DNA of 64,000 bases from Bactericera cockerelli (GCA_024516035.1 CM044960.1:18608183-18672182), one strand, 5' to 3'. Positions 10,802 to 23,551 are shown, counted from the stretch's first letter. Notes: generated by a model not told the origin, from the sequence alone. Program-made: numbers and translations.

Positions 10802-13286
10802 TATGTAATTTAATTAAGTAAAAAATATAAAAATAAAATACATTACAAAGGTAAAAATAAACGCTCCTTCGAAGTCACTACCGAGAGGAAGTGTGCCTCG
10901 AGCTGTTGCCCCTTTGGATGGCCTGTGATATTTTTAGTATCAAGAATTGATGCGAGCGAGAATCACCAAAAACGTGCCGTAGGGCAGAGACAATATTAAA
11001 AAAAAAATGAAACTAAACACAAGTATTGAAGCGAATGCCGTTGGCATTAACACCGCCCTTGATCAAGTTTTGTTATATTAATTTCAATATCTATGTATGT
11101 ATAATTGTTATATGTCATTTGTAAATAAAACTTGATCCAACATATTAAATAATAATTGAGATTATACCTAATTCTTGATATGAGTCTTTTTTGTAATAAT
11201 ATTGTGATAATATCAATTTAGTTTTAAATATCACTCACAACTCTTTCTTTTTCACCGCACGCAATTTGAATAAAATATAAAACTTCAGAACTCAGTGTAC
11301 TTTTAAGGAGTTCTTTAATAGTTCCATGCAGAGTACCACATCATCAGTGCAAGACACCCAAGCAAGTTAAAACTTAGGATTCTAGAGAAGGCTTGAAATG
11401 TCGCTAATGTTTATTTATAAAATCATGCTCCATGAATATGTAATAAGCTAACATTGTTTCACGTTCGTTTTAAAAACAAGGCCTTGGAAACGAGAAGAAA
11501 ATAAGTTCTGCTTTTTGCTGTTTTGGGGCGTAAGTTTCACAAACAAGTGAAGAAGATTGGATTCCACTGATACAAAAAATAATATTACTCAAATTCTTCG
11601 GAAGAACATCTTTATTGTTTGAGTGAAGATTAAACATAATATCAAATACCACAGTTAACTGAGTTAACTCTGTTGGAAAATAATTCTTCTACATTGAATA
11701 TTTATTAATGTAATTCAAAATGTGGTTTTTAAACTCACTTCATCAATACTTGGGTGCAGGAAAAGCATTAGGACTTGAGGAGGATGCCCATAGAAATGTT
11801 ATTATTTAGTGTTAGTGCAGTTAATGGTTGCTATTAAAAAAACTACTATATTTGAGACTTGGGTGTTAGTAACATAGTTTACAATGACATCAACCTATCA
11901 TGATAAAATGGTAAACAATATAGGAAATACAGAATTCACACCATGTGTAGAAGTAAACACAAAAAAACTAAAACCAGGCAATCTAATTATTTATTTAAGT
12001 AACGTGAGTAGCTGCAGGCTTAAATAATGTATGTGTTGCTTATTAATACACACATGCCCGCCTCGTAAAAAATGGGAATTTTAAATTAACATAAACCCCC
12101 CTCCCCACCTAGTCTACCTACTCCCAGGATAACACTGAGGAAATGTTACCCGTGATATAATTTGAGATTATTTTAAAATGAAGCTGTATAATTCAGTACC
12201 AACAAAAGCTTAGGAATAAAATACATAATTAAGTATATTATTCAACTTGAAACCGGGCATCGGGCATCATTTAGACTTTTAGAAGATCATCTCCTAGAAA
12301 AATATTCACTCTACATATAAGATAGGTATGAGCTGGTCAATCTGGCAGAGGAGAATATTTCCTCCAAGCAGATTTGATACTATGCGAGAATTCTGTGTCA
12401 AGAGAAATAAATTGAAATGGGTCTGACAAGGTGACGGAGTTTAGAAAAACATAAAATGGATATAGCATTAGATAAACTGACACATCTGGCAGCCCGAGCA
12501 GAGATCCCCCGGCCCTTAATATTGCAATAGAAGCTTGACTCCAGGTACTTTCATTTTCATATACAAATTATGAGACACAAATATTTGAAACACACTTTCT
12601 GAAGGCAGTTAGCTCAAATGATTTTTCTGATCTTAAATACCTAGGTATGTAGTTCGTCTTTTTCCTTTTTTCTTTGAGCTGTGCAATATTTAGTATACGT
12701 ATTATCAGTAAGCTGTTCTGGCTAGAGTGATAATCATATCTTACAAGATAAAAATTTAGAAATATAAAAGAAATTTTTATTTTATTTTTAAGCTCAATTT
12801 AGGTTCCCACTATTTTTAAGATTGAAAATCTTTTCTTCATCTGTGTAATACAGTGTGATTCACATATGTATTTATTCATCTATTTTATCTAAACAACAAT
12901 ACATAGGCAAAATGCTCCTTTCTCTAATTTTTAAAATGGTCATCTTTTAAATTAAACCAGGGAATAAGTAACTAGAATTTTTTCTCTTAATTTAAAAGTG
13001 TAGAAGAGTAAAGTGAAAATAGTGTAAGCTAGAAAGATACAAGGTCAAGCAAGCTAAGATAATATCAGCTTTATTAATTATTCAACAGGTTTGCAAAGCT
13101 TCTCTTAAAATCTCTCATACCTTCATTTACAGGATGACGCAATAAAAAGGATCTTCCTTTTGCATAGGTATAGGTAGGTAGTAATTTCGGTATAGGTAGG
13201 TACACTGGTACAGTAAGTAACTTTGAAACTTTTGACTAGGAAGGTACCTCCAAAAATAGGTACTAGGTACCGATTTTCATACTCAT
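10802..13286. other. Noncoding, no gene recognised
   Basis: AT-rich. 10860-11060 has slightly higher GC and resembles repeat-derived sequence but could not be assigned. 13160-13270 is rich in GGTA/TAGG units. There is no frame with protein-like composition. Confidence 0.55.
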
Positions 13287-13303
13287 ATTGTTTGTATATC
13301 AAT

Positions 13304-13366
13304 CAACCTCAACCATGAGGTTGAACAACGTCGACCCTGCTTGAGCGGGATAAGACAGAGTAAAAG
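13304..13366 (+). mobile_element. 63-bp retroposed fragment with 17-bp target duplication
   Basis: The direct repeat ATTGTTTGTATATCAAT lies at 13287-13303 and 13367-13383. The 63 bases between, with GCTTGAGCGGGATAAGACAG and an A-rich end, look like the 3' end of a LINE or LINE-mobilised RNA. The exact 17-bp duplication points to target-primed reverse transcription. Confidence 0.65.
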
Positions 13367-13383
13367 ATTGTTTGTATATCAAT

Positions 13384-14171
13384 AATGTACTTCTGATTTA
13401 ATTTTCTCTAAAAAAACAGCGGTTCCGAGAGAATGAGCAGAGCAAAGAATCATCGATGAGAAAATAAATAGCTCAGATAATTGTATGAACGCCAGCTTAC
13501 TAATTAGGTATGCAATGTGCACTTTTTTAAAAAGGAATAATACTATAATATTTTCCGGGTAGGCATTAATACCCTAGAGCTCCAAATCAACACTCATGTT
13601 CCCTACATTTTTTTAGTAGGTTAGCTAAACAAATGTTAGCTTTGTGAAACAAATGTTAAACCTTTTCAAAATTGACGTTTAAAATTCATTATTCATGCAT
13701 TTATTTTATTTCCCATGCACTTCGACGCAATGATCAAAGTTTCCAACTCATCTTGCGTATTTTTTAGAGAAAAATGCAAATTTAAAAATTAATTAAAGCA
13801 ATTCATTAGATATGCATAAAGTAAACTTGAGAACGAGCGTAAATATAAATTTATGAAAAATATATTTTTTATTACCTGCCTGTTTTGCATGAAAGGACCC
13901 AGCAGCGCCAGTGACTTTACATTTCAAGTTCTACTGGAAAGCCATTCCTGTCATTGCAATAAATGTAAACTCGTGTGAACATCACATGCTTTCTATTACA
14001 AATATTAGAAATTTTCAACAAAAAAATCAAATAAACCGTGATCTCAGGGGATTTTTCAAAAATATCGGAAATTTATATTAAAGATAATGTAAAACAATGT
14101 ACATCACAATTTAAAAAAAATATACTCCATTAAAATTTTCAATATTTCTATTTTATTGATTTATTAATTTT
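13384..14171. other. Noncoding, no gene recognised
   Basis: AT-rich sequence without codon-like structure. Confidence 0.55.
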
Positions 14172-14459
14172 TAAGATGAGTGTTTCACAGCCGTTTTTAT
14201 TTCTTAGCCATGAAACAGGAGCTACTGTAGACGCTTGTGGTCTGAGTTTAAGCCTGCCCATCCCGTAGTATGCTTCCCCTCTGATGGGCGAGAAGTGACA
14301 CAATACTTCCCATTTAGGTGCTGGGTCAACACGAGCGCACCGGAAGGTATCTCTTACAAACAACTGCAACCAAATTTTGAATACAAATTTTTGTCGGCGC
14401 GGGGATTCGAACCCGGGACCTTCCACAAGCGAGTGCTTAACCACTGAGCTAACCACTAA
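14172..14459 (-). mobile_element. tRNA-Gly-derived SINE (family A), copy 1
   Basis: The minus strand starts with the A box TTAGCTCAGTGGTTAAGC, has the B box GGTTCGAATCCCCG, then a body shared by all family A copies, and ends GTGAAACACTCATCTTAAAA. The anticodon-loop region is deleted here. Open frames in it are SINE sequence. Confidence 0.88.
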
Positions 14460-15888
14460 TCTTAAAAAAACTTAACCACTAATCCGTTAGGAGATATTTG
14501 CAGATAGGTTTTCATGATATTGAAGAAAATTTATCCTATCAGACCTTTCACCATCACTAAACAGAAGAGGTGAGAAATGATAACATGTTACTGTAGTCTG
14601 TAGACCTTGACACAACAAAAGGGGTGCTACAGTTTTATGGTTTTATGTAAAAAATAAAATAAAAACATATAAATATAAAATAATACCAAGGAAACATATC
14701 TTTACATGCATGGAATTACATTTTAGTAAGCTTGAACAGCAAATCAATTGTAAAAAAATTGAAATTAATAACCAACCACAGCTTCATTTCCAACGCACAC
14801 GACAACTGCATGATTGATACCACAGACTTTTTCTCAATCGTATTATTCTGTCAACCCATGTCAACTTCTTCAACTGCGCCATTGTTATCATGAGGATTAC
14901 TCTGGTCCTGCTGAGCTGACCTCTGCACAATGTTCCTGCTGTTCCATCAAGACATATGGGTCAGCGGTGTCAGCACTTAAGCTTCTTCATCCCAAGCACT
15001 TGTCTGGTAGTGTTTAACAAAAAAGCTTTATCTTGGGATCATCTTGAATTATCAGACCTATCATCAATCCCCTTAATAAATTGATTATTGGAGAGCCGGT
15101 GAGTCAGGTTCTTATGTAAATGTGTTAAAAATGTATTTAAAAAGACAAAAGTGTAAAAAATCATATAAAAAAAAATAATTAAAATTAACCTTGAAGAAAC
15201 ACAAAAAATTGTTACAGGTATTGTTTTTTTAAAAAAAGAATAGAATGGAAGATTGTTAAATTCTTTACTCATACTCATACCTACATTACATCTTCAATAT
15301 TAAACAACGCATTTTTATACTAAAGAAATATACAGTTTGCACAATATTGTAAACATGTTAACAGTATTTTTATAAACATTATTCTTTTAATTTCAAGATA
15401 GTAGCTTACGAGTTTTATATAGCTCTTGTTATAGTCTGAAGCGAGTACAGACTCATCTTCAATGGAAATTACGTGTTAAAATAGTAATGAAATGCATGGA
15501 AAATAGTTACATAATGAAAAAATAAAAATAATTAAGAGAAAACCCGGGTAAAAGGAGATAACAGACGTTTAATTTTTTAATGGTAACAATGCAGCAGAAA
15601 CACTAGTAAACTGCTCTTTTGTGGTTTTATTTTCCAGTCCGAACTGATAGCTCCAACCTCCAACATGCAGAACCAGATAAAAGATTCTTTGATAAATCAA
15701 CAAGAATAGAAAAGAAAGAAGTTATAATAGATATTATTTTATTTAATTAAACTACATAATGCACTGAAAGGCTAGAGGCTGTACCCTTCAATATGGACCC
15801 TATTCCGTATTGTCCCAAGAGAGATTTTTTGAAAACAATTTAATTTAAAAAATATATTTATTGTTTAAAAAGAAGAACTATCACTTAA
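14460..15888. other. Noncoding, no gene recognised
   Basis: AT-rich. Short frames such as 14814-15017 have no recognisable domain. Confidence 0.5.
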
Positions 15889-15950
15889 AAAAACGAACAC
15901 AATACCTACTTTTGATTTCTAATATTAGAAATTTATCGGAAGTAATAAAG
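15889..15950 (+). repeat. Short dispersed repeat M, copy 3
   Basis: AAACGAACACAATACCTAC, then the perfect palindrome TTTCTAATATTAGAAA and ATCGGAAGTAAT. Confidence 0.75.
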
Positions 15951-16785
15951 TATAAATGCTAACATAACCAATTTACAGAATCGCAATAGAACAAGAGTAA
16001 AACATACATTGATTTCAAATTTGGAAGTAATTGAAATTCCAAACAAAAAACCCTCTTCTTATCTTATCATTCCTCTAGACTAAATTGAGGTTTTTTTTAT
16101 ACACACAAGGTTGAATCAAAATAAAGGAATAGGTAGTTGTTCAGGCAGAGTTCAGAACATCACGGATCGATTTATGAACAAGTTCCGTTCTACCTCGGGT
16201 TCCCCTAATAGAAACAGGACATTTATATTTTATAGATCTTTTATTCTACTTACAGTAAAATAATACATACCTACATCAAAAGATGTTTCATCCGCATCAG
16301 TTCATTCCTTTTTGTTTTTTCAAGGAGAAAAAATGTTTAATTTTATCTTTCCTGAATACGTCTCCTTCACATTGCGCACTACTTGCGTATGTTACTTCTG
16401 CACAGTTGTTGTTGATGGGGTAAAATATCAAAATAAAAATATGCAAAATAGGTACGTACCTACTATACTTTCCTTTAGAGAGCGAAAGACAAATAAGTAC
16501 ACATTTTATTTTCCTGCTGCTGAAGGATCTTCGAGATTTTATTTACCTCTATGTACTTATGTATAATATGATTCCCCACCCCCATATTCTTCTTCATCTA
16601 CTTATAAACAAAAAAAATCTTTTCTCACTTCTTTTTTTTTTATATAACAACACCTTTACATTCGCAGGGCCAATAGAATTCTGGACTTTTCAGCTTACTA
16701 TAGCTAGGATCTTGTATAAGTGGATAAACAATCAATGGGATATAACTGAAGTGGGTAGCAGTAGAAGTAACGTACGTTGGGAATA
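15951..16785. other. Noncoding, no gene recognised
   Basis: AT-rich. The frames at 16312 and 16559 show no family features and the latter runs into poly-T. Confidence 0.5.
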
Positions 16786-16786
16786 T

Positions 16787-16789
<3 letters not shown>

Positions 16790-16831
<42 letters not shown>

Positions 16832-17114
16832 GATAGTGTTTCACAGCCTTTTTTGTTCGTAGCCATGAAACATGACTACTGTAACGCTTGTGGTCTGTGT
16901 TGTAGCCTGCCCATCCCGTAGTATGCCTCCCCTCTGATGGCGAGAAGTGACACAATACTTCCTTTAGGTGCTGGTCAACACGAGCGAACCGGAAGGTATC
17001 CTTACAAACAACTGTAACCAAATTTGAATACAAATTTTTGTCGGCGCGGGGGTTCGAACCCGGGACCTTCCGCATGGCAAGCGAGTGCTTAACCACTGAG
17101 CTATTCGTGCGCCT
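16790..17114 (-). mobile_element. tRNA-Gly-derived SINE (family A), copy 2, with poly-A tail
   Basis: A full-length minus-strand copy: A box, a tRNA-Gly(GCC)-like anticodon arm (GCTTGCCATGC), B box GGTTCGAACCCCC, family body and a terminal run of about 35 A (poly-T on +). The long uninterrupted tail suggests a younger insertion than the other copies. Confidence 0.9.
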
Positions 17115-17212
17115 GTTTATAAATCGATAAGCCCAAGTGCTGTTCAAAAGTGAGAATATTTGAAATGAAACTCATCAGGTTTAGTTAAAAGTGAAGGATA
17201 TAATTATCAGAG

Positions 17213-17416
17213 TGAATGGCACGTTGAATACAACAGTTTTCGTTCTGCTAGATACCTACTGAAGTTAAGAACGTCCGGCGAAGTTAGGACTTGGATGGGT
17301 GACCAATCATATTTAAACCCTCGTGATGTTGGTTATTCCCAAGCCCACTCAGGCTGGGTATGAAGGAACATGATTTATAATGCAGTTGAAACCGACCTTA
17401 ACCCCCCCCCCCCCCC
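17213..17416 (+). mobile_element. 5S rRNA-derived SINE, copy 2
   Basis: Head CACGTTGAATACAACAG, CTGAAGTTAAGAACGTCC and GACTTGGATGGGTGACCA match the 5S internal and 3' regions. The body follows with CCCACTCAGGCTGGG and a CAGTTGAAACCGACCTTAA end running into a C run. Confidence 0.8.
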
Positions 17417-17831
17417 AAAAAAAACGATAGATTGCAGAGGTTTGGAATTAAAAAAAATTCGCCCAGGTGGAACTAGAACATGATAAAACTAATTATTTTT
17501 TAAAGTGTTTTGAGACCATCAGTAAGTCTCAGTAATATAATGATTAACCGAAAACAGTTCATATTTCCCAAGAGAAAACAGCAACTAGCTCCCTGCTCTA
17601 GGTAGAGAATAAGAGCAGAGTGAGGAACACGAGATGAAATTTTCTGAAAACTAAAGAATTTAGGAGCAATTAAAAGAAAACAGAAGAATGCAATTTATTA
17701 CTTTGTTACGGAAGTAGAATTTCCAACATTCCACGTTCGTAAACTGCTGTAAACATAGATTTGAAAGTCTCCCATGAGTTTTAGATAACGGTGTATCGAT
17801 AAATTTTTTTGTATATATCTTTATTTTTCTT

Positions 17832-17866
17832 TTACTTCCGAGAAATTTCTAATATTAGAAGTATTT
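17832..17866 (-). repeat. Short dispersed repeat M, copy 4 (partial)
   Basis: ACTTCCGAGAAATTTCTAATATTAGAA and then GTATTTTTT: the palindromic core and the proximal end only. Confidence 0.65.
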
Positions 17867-18059
17867 TTTTTTTTCTATAAAGCGCCTTAACTTTGTTCAA
17901 GTCTTTCAGGCCAATATTTCGTTTTATATTAGGTGAAACAGTTTGGGGAGTATTAAATTTAACCATTCTATAAAGGTATTTAAACCATTCTATAAATTGA
18001 ATTCTATCACAGAGCCATTTGTGTTCTACAAATAATAGAAAAAAAAACAGTGCCTCGAG

Positions 18060-18430
18060 ATTGTTTCACATTGTTACACGTGGCAATTTTAAGATTTTAT
18101 ACTAGATCACTTGTATCTCCACAACGCTAAAACGATTTTCTTCAAATTTATTTTAAATGGTAGAATATTATTTTTCCTACATTCTAGATTCTACAAAAAA
18201 ATTGTGTATAGGCAAGTCGAAGACCTCATTATTTCACATTTTTGTATTTTTTTTTTTTTTTTCATTTTCTTAAATATCAGAGCTAAATCATAATTAATTT
18301 TAAAAAATAAATAAAATATAATCACGATGCAAACAACAATATGCATATACATACAAATGTCATCAAAATCAGCTGTACCGTTCACGAGATATAAGCGTTA
18401 AAGTAAAAAGTTAGTGTTCAGGGCATGGTC
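18060..18430. mobile_element. Decayed copy of foldback family F
   Basis: Shares ATTTTATACTA-ATCACTTGTAT, CCGATTTTCTTCAAATTT-type and CCGTTCACGAGATATAAGCG segments with the palindromic element at 54501-55001 and the half copy at 58490-58720. One arm plus part of the loop remain, with a T run inside. Confidence 0.6.
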
Positions 18431-18471
18431 TTTTTACCCAGACCCTAGTGCTTGTTTGATTAAATGGTAAC

Positions 18472-18668
18472 AGCCACGTCGATGCATGTTGAATACCCGG
18501 TTCCTCAACACGAAGTTAACGACATCCAGCGAGTTAAGATGGATGGTGCATTCAATTCTATCTCGTGACGCTGGCTTTTCCGCCACTCAGGCTGGTAGTC
18601 AGTGAAGCAGGTTGTGAGTTTCCTGCAATGGGTAACCCTCTATTACCACAGTTAAAGCACTTTAACCA

Positions 18669-18702
<34 letters not shown>
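18472..18702 (+). mobile_element. 5S rRNA-derived SINE, copy 3, with poly-A tail
   Basis: The 5S-like head (GCATGTTGAATACCCGG, ACACGAAGTTAACGACATCC) and body (GACGCTGGCTTTTCC, ACTCAGGCTGG, GGTTGTGAGTTTCCTGC) are followed by about 30 A residues. The tail shows the + orientation and LINE-type retroposition. Confidence 0.85.
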
Positions 18703-18703
<1 letters not shown>

Positions 18704-18863
18704 TACCATCTACAGAACGTTTCCTATATAGTGAATTTTCATCAAAATCCGTTGAATAGTTTACGATTTTGCGCGTTACAAGGAATATTTTTAAGACCGA
18801 CAGACGAACAAACCAAGTTGCTCGGGAGTTAGAGTCAGAAATATGAAAAAATTGAAATGGAGC

Positions 18864-18920
18864 AAAAAAACGAACACAATACTTTCGATTTCTAATATTA
18901 GAAATTTCTTGGAAGTAAAA
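18864..18920 (+). repeat. Short dispersed repeat M, copy 5
   Basis: AACGAACACAATACTTTCGA, then the core TTTCTAATATTAGAAA and TTTCTTGGAAGTAAA. Taken as the best-preserved unit. Confidence 0.8.
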
Positions 18921-18933
18921 TATTTTTTTTTTT

Positions 18934-18989
18934 ACAAAATGAACACAAAGCTTCTGATTTCTAATATTAGAAATTTCTTGGAAGTGATA
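18934..18989 (+). repeat. Short dispersed repeat M, copy 6
   Basis: Tandem neighbour of copy 5 in the same orientation, with the same palindromic core and GAACACAAAGCTTCTGATT lead. Confidence 0.8.
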
Positions 18990-21900
18990 GGGATACAATA
19001 TCAAAATTTTGAGTTTCTCATTTTAAATTTATCATAAATTGTAAGAAATATTTTCAGTGGTTCATTATTTTGAACCCTTCACTTAAAATACTTGATCTCT
19101 AATTTATACTAAAACGTCAATCAAAACAATACCCACCACAAAAGAGATATCACAGAAGTAGCCCTTATAAGTTCCTGGCATTCAAGAGGCTGATTCTAAG
19201 TCCATGCTACTACAACAATACATATTCGGATACCTGAAGTGAGGAAATATTCATATTACTTGGAACTTAGCAAATGAGTTCATAGCAGTGGTTAGATATG
19301 TGTTTTCGAACCCCAGAGCCGACAAAAAGCATTGCTTTGATGAGAAAACTCTTTGGGGACTTGGAATGGTTCCAAACGACCACTTTATGCGCATTGTGAA
19401 TTGTGTCACCAGGAATGAGAGAGGGTGTTTCTCTCTGTTCCTGTTTACAGCCCTATAGTCCGCCTTTCACGACAGGCGGAATGATTATTATAAGACCAAC
19501 GAACTGTCTGTCTAACTAAACTATGTATATGAACATACATGTACCCACATTCATTAATCAATCGGCATTATTTGATTCATTGGTGCGCAAAAACTTAAAA
19601 GCGTTCAATGAACTTAGAACTCAAAATATATCATGTCACTTATGTGTTGAGTTATGCCGATGTCATAGTTTTGACAGGTAAGTAGGTATAATAGCTAATT
19701 AAAAACGGGGTCTTTGACCATGTCTACTTATTTTTTAGAGAAATATGTTAATAAAAAATATGTTATTAATAATAATAAAAAAATTTATTTTAGGTACTTA
19801 TTCATTTATTTTAGGTACAATATTTTAAACATATTTATGAAATCTTAGAAAATTAATATCAGAAAAATAATTTAAGATGGATGAGAGGAGGTGGAGGTTA
19901 GCAAAATTCATCCTCTGTTAGAGTTCTTTAAAGAGTTTATCTTGGCCTTGGAAGAAAACCACGCAGTCTGGGCACTAGTAACATAGATAGGTTCATGTGA
20001 TATATTTCTTGTCAAGGACCGAACAAGTATGTCAGACAACCATAAGAGCCCATGCTCTTGAACTCAACTATTATTATTATTGTAATATTCGACTTATTGA
20101 AAAGGAGAATTTTGATTCTTGAATGTCCTGCTAATGTCTTGCTGGGTGCCGTTAAACAGATATGGTACCAGTTGTGTCCGGCCAAAAGGACACTGACACA
20201 CATCATTGGCGCCCTTAACAAGGTTGGCGTCTCTAAAAAACTTTACGCGTTTAAAAGTTGAACACTCTCTGTGTGTTATCTACACGAACGAACACGGAAA
20301 CTTTTTTACACGAGACAGCCTTTTTTATCCATGAGCTCCATATGAACGGTAGACTGAGCATTGGAACAGACAGACTAGTCAGGCAGATTTATGGAAATGA
20401 TATGGCGAGAGAGAAAAAAAATAGATATAGAGATAAGAAGAGGGAGAGAAATAGGAATAGACATGAGAAGAGAAAATACAGTAATTGGAGGAAAAATAAG
20501 TAAGGAAGAGAAAGTTATTGACATTTGAAAATAAATTCGATAATACGTGGTCGAATCTGCCTCTAACGTTCATGTTTCTTGATAAATGACTAAGTAAAAA
20601 AAATCCATGTTTTTCACAAAACGCTGGACAGTGTAGTTGCCTAATTTAAGAAATTCTTGCATCAAACACTACAAACTACATAATGATAAATGAAAATTTG
20701 TATTAAAGCAAATTTAACACCATTGTGGAAATTCAAGCTTCCTAGATGTGTACATAATTATTATTTAGATATTATATTGTATAACAGAACTACACCAAGA
20801 GACTGGTAAAGTGAGAGGGCCCTTAATAAACCTCAGGCCTTCTGGTAAACTATGGGCCCCCGTTAAACCGACCCCTTGATGAACCTTAAGATCCGCCTAA
20901 TGAACCTTGTATGTAAATAGCAATCAATTCATCAGTATATACCTGAACAAACCTTCAACCTGGCATACATTGATTTTATTACGAATACATAGAGCTACTC
21001 GCATTATACCTATTCGTAAATTCGCGAATATTTTCAAAATTATAAATAGTTCGGCCCGCTTGGTTCTTTTGAAGTATAAGTTACAGTTAATAATTGAGAC
21101 TTCATGCTAACAACATTATAGTTGACGGCATTGGTCTGATTCACTACATTACATTCATGTCTACTTTAATATTTATCACGGTATTTTCTAGCAGGTGGGT
21201 TTTACACTATCATCACCAACTCTTTCAAGCATTACCTATGTAGAATGCGGATAGTAGCTATCTTCTGTCGCGTTTTTCCCTGAGTTCACGGAGTAAGCTA
21301 CGAGTTTTCATTAGGTCAGGTAGACACTTAGGTTAGTGCGTAAGTAGGGACGGCTCGGTGTTTTTCCAAATTGCAGTTTTCTCGAAGAGATAATTGGTGT
21401 TTTTCAAAATGACTCCGTTTAACAACTAATCAACTAACATGGTATGAGTGTGATCTGTGTGATGCTGCTGATGTTGCTTCAGAAGTGTTCACTAATCATT
21501 TATTCAGTTTTTTATTTATTAAATTACATAGCAGTGTCTTACTCAGATCCCAACGGTTAGAGTGTAAAACATGTTGTGTGAAACTGTGCAGCAGCTAGTG
21601 TCGAGTTTTGGTGGAAAGCTGGAAAGAGGTTGAGCAGTGTAAATTTAAATACTTAATTTCTAATAATTACTTAATTACTAATAGTCTAATAATTACCTAT
21701 GAACCCATAAATTATTTGCAATGAGTTTCACATAGTTATAAGGTACGAATGAAAAAGTAAGTACATAGATACAAAAAGTTAATGTTAGGAAGGTTACTTC
21801 TTTTACCAAAACGTTATGGTTTTTTTTTTATCGAGCCCATACCTATATGGCGGAGATTAATAATTACTTCAGCATTATTATATTTTGGAAAGCATCAATT

Positions 21901-22229
21901 GATTATTAATTGACGTTTTTCAATTAATGTAAGAATACCTACATATTTTTCTACTGCTATGCTTCAAATGAGTTTAAATAAAAATTATATCTTGAATGAC
22001 CAATTGACTATAGATGTTAGAGAGACACTAAGCAAAAATAAGTGTCTTTAGATCTAAACATTGGGAAGGCAATCAATAAAGTTGGTACTTCAATTTATCA
22101 AAATTAATACCTACTTGCTTAAAAATACCGACACTTATTTTTATTCTGAAAACAACAAAGCAGTGTCTGCTTATGCCTAAATATCTAGACTAGACACAAT
22201 GTTATAGATAATACTTTACATCTCTACAA
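18990..22229. other. Noncoding, no gene recognised
   Basis: 19270-19480 has a weak tRNA-like head (GTTTTCGAACCCC then GCCGACAAAAA, as in family A) and may be an old SINE. 20390-20510 is GA-rich. The rest is AT-rich without codon structure. Confidence 0.5.
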
Positions 22230-22291
22230 CCTACAAGTGAATAATATACAGTGATTGTCAGAGGTTGTGTAGCCTGGATCTCGCTAATCAG
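22230..22291 (+). promoter_or_regulatory. Possible 5'UTR exon end upstream of the transporter
   Basis: A consensus donor, ATCAG/GTAAGTA, lies at 22291/22292, and a strong acceptor, TTGTTTTCCAG, ends at 23551. Splicing these would give a leader running 23552-23882 into the coding exon. The left limit shown is arbitrary. That leader would carry a 14-codon upstream ORF beginning at ATG 23580. This is inference from splice consensus only; no promoter motif is convincing. Confidence 0.28.
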
Positions 22292-23551
22292 GTAAGTAAA
22301 AACGTTCTGAATTTTCTTTTACAGTAGAAATTATGTTAGGATTCTACCGCATTCTTTGAAGTCTATATTAGGGAGGGTTTTGTGACGTTGGATCTTATTC
22401 CACAGAACTTATGCAACGTGGATGGGTAACATGGCTGTAGCCGGGCGTAGCTAGGGGGTCCAGGGGGTTCGGACCCCCCCAAATATATTTTTCAAGTATA
22501 CGCCCATGCTGGAATTGAAGCAGCTACCCCACCACATTGAAAAATTTCCCTATTGGACCCCCCCAAAATGAATACCAATAACACTAGAAAATAATTTGGT
22601 AGATAGTTCTAAAAAGTATTTTTCCAGTACCTGTAATTGTATTATTCTAATAATAAAAATAAAACATGTAAGGATGGAAGCCTTACATAATTATTATGAT
22701 TGGGAGAGCTTTTGATGGCTTTTTCCATCTTTACACACATGATAAAATTTGTTAGTTTTCTTAGGCAGGGCATATCTGTTAACAGCACTTACACCTTTAT
22801 TTAAGCTATTTCTATTTTGGTTCTTGTTGGAAGCAGATAAATTTTAAAGTAAAGTATTATTTTAAGTACCTACCTAATGGAATTTATTTTTTCTTGATTG
22901 AACTTTTCTCCCACTCCAACAGTATATATGGTCTAAAAGCTGACTGAATAGAAATAAAAGATAAAACCATACAGGGACAAGGGCTTCGATTCTTATAGTT
23001 CTCTTCTTTAAATAAATGTTCATTATACAGCAATCTTCCCGAATATTTCAAATTTTGAATGGTTTGAGAAACTCTGGAATACTCCGACACGAAATAGTAC
23101 AGATAGGTATGCTATAGTTTCAAATACATCTGTCAAACCAGATGTGGGAAAATTCGAGTGCAAAATCAGAATACCTTAACGTGAGCATTGCGTTCATCAA
23201 ATAATAATAGATATCATTGTGACATGTAATTTTATCCTCCACAAGCTAAGTGCATGTGCTTCGCAAGAGAATAACATGTACACGAAAGGTAGAACCAGCT
23301 ATGACTTCTAGTGTTATTGAAAAAAATATTGAGAATGGTCGGTTGTTATGGTCTTACAGTTCAAATTTGGCACCAAAAATTCGCAAAATAGGGACATGGT
23401 ATCGTACGTACAAGGTCAGATACATAGCTAAGGTAGTAAACTAACTTTAGTGTTAGGTGCACTGCACCAAAAATCCTGCTAATAAATAAAGTAACAAATT
23501 TACCTACTTAGGAATTTAAAATAATGGTTGTTGTTGTAATTTGTTTTCCAG
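22292..23551. other. Noncoding upstream of the transporter; repeat end at about 22437-22560
   Basis: Around 22437-22480 GGGCGTAGCTAGGGGGTCC and a GGACCCCCCC arm form a strong hairpin of a kind seen at ends of dispersed repeats, and a related GGACCCCCCCAAAATG lies at about 22554. No gene is seen. It may be the first intron if the 5'UTR exon is real. Confidence 0.45.

Noticed and set aside
14148..14456. 102-codon minus frame and similar frames at 16824, 26688 and 46650
   Set aside because: All are translations of the tRNA-Gly SINE family in various frames.
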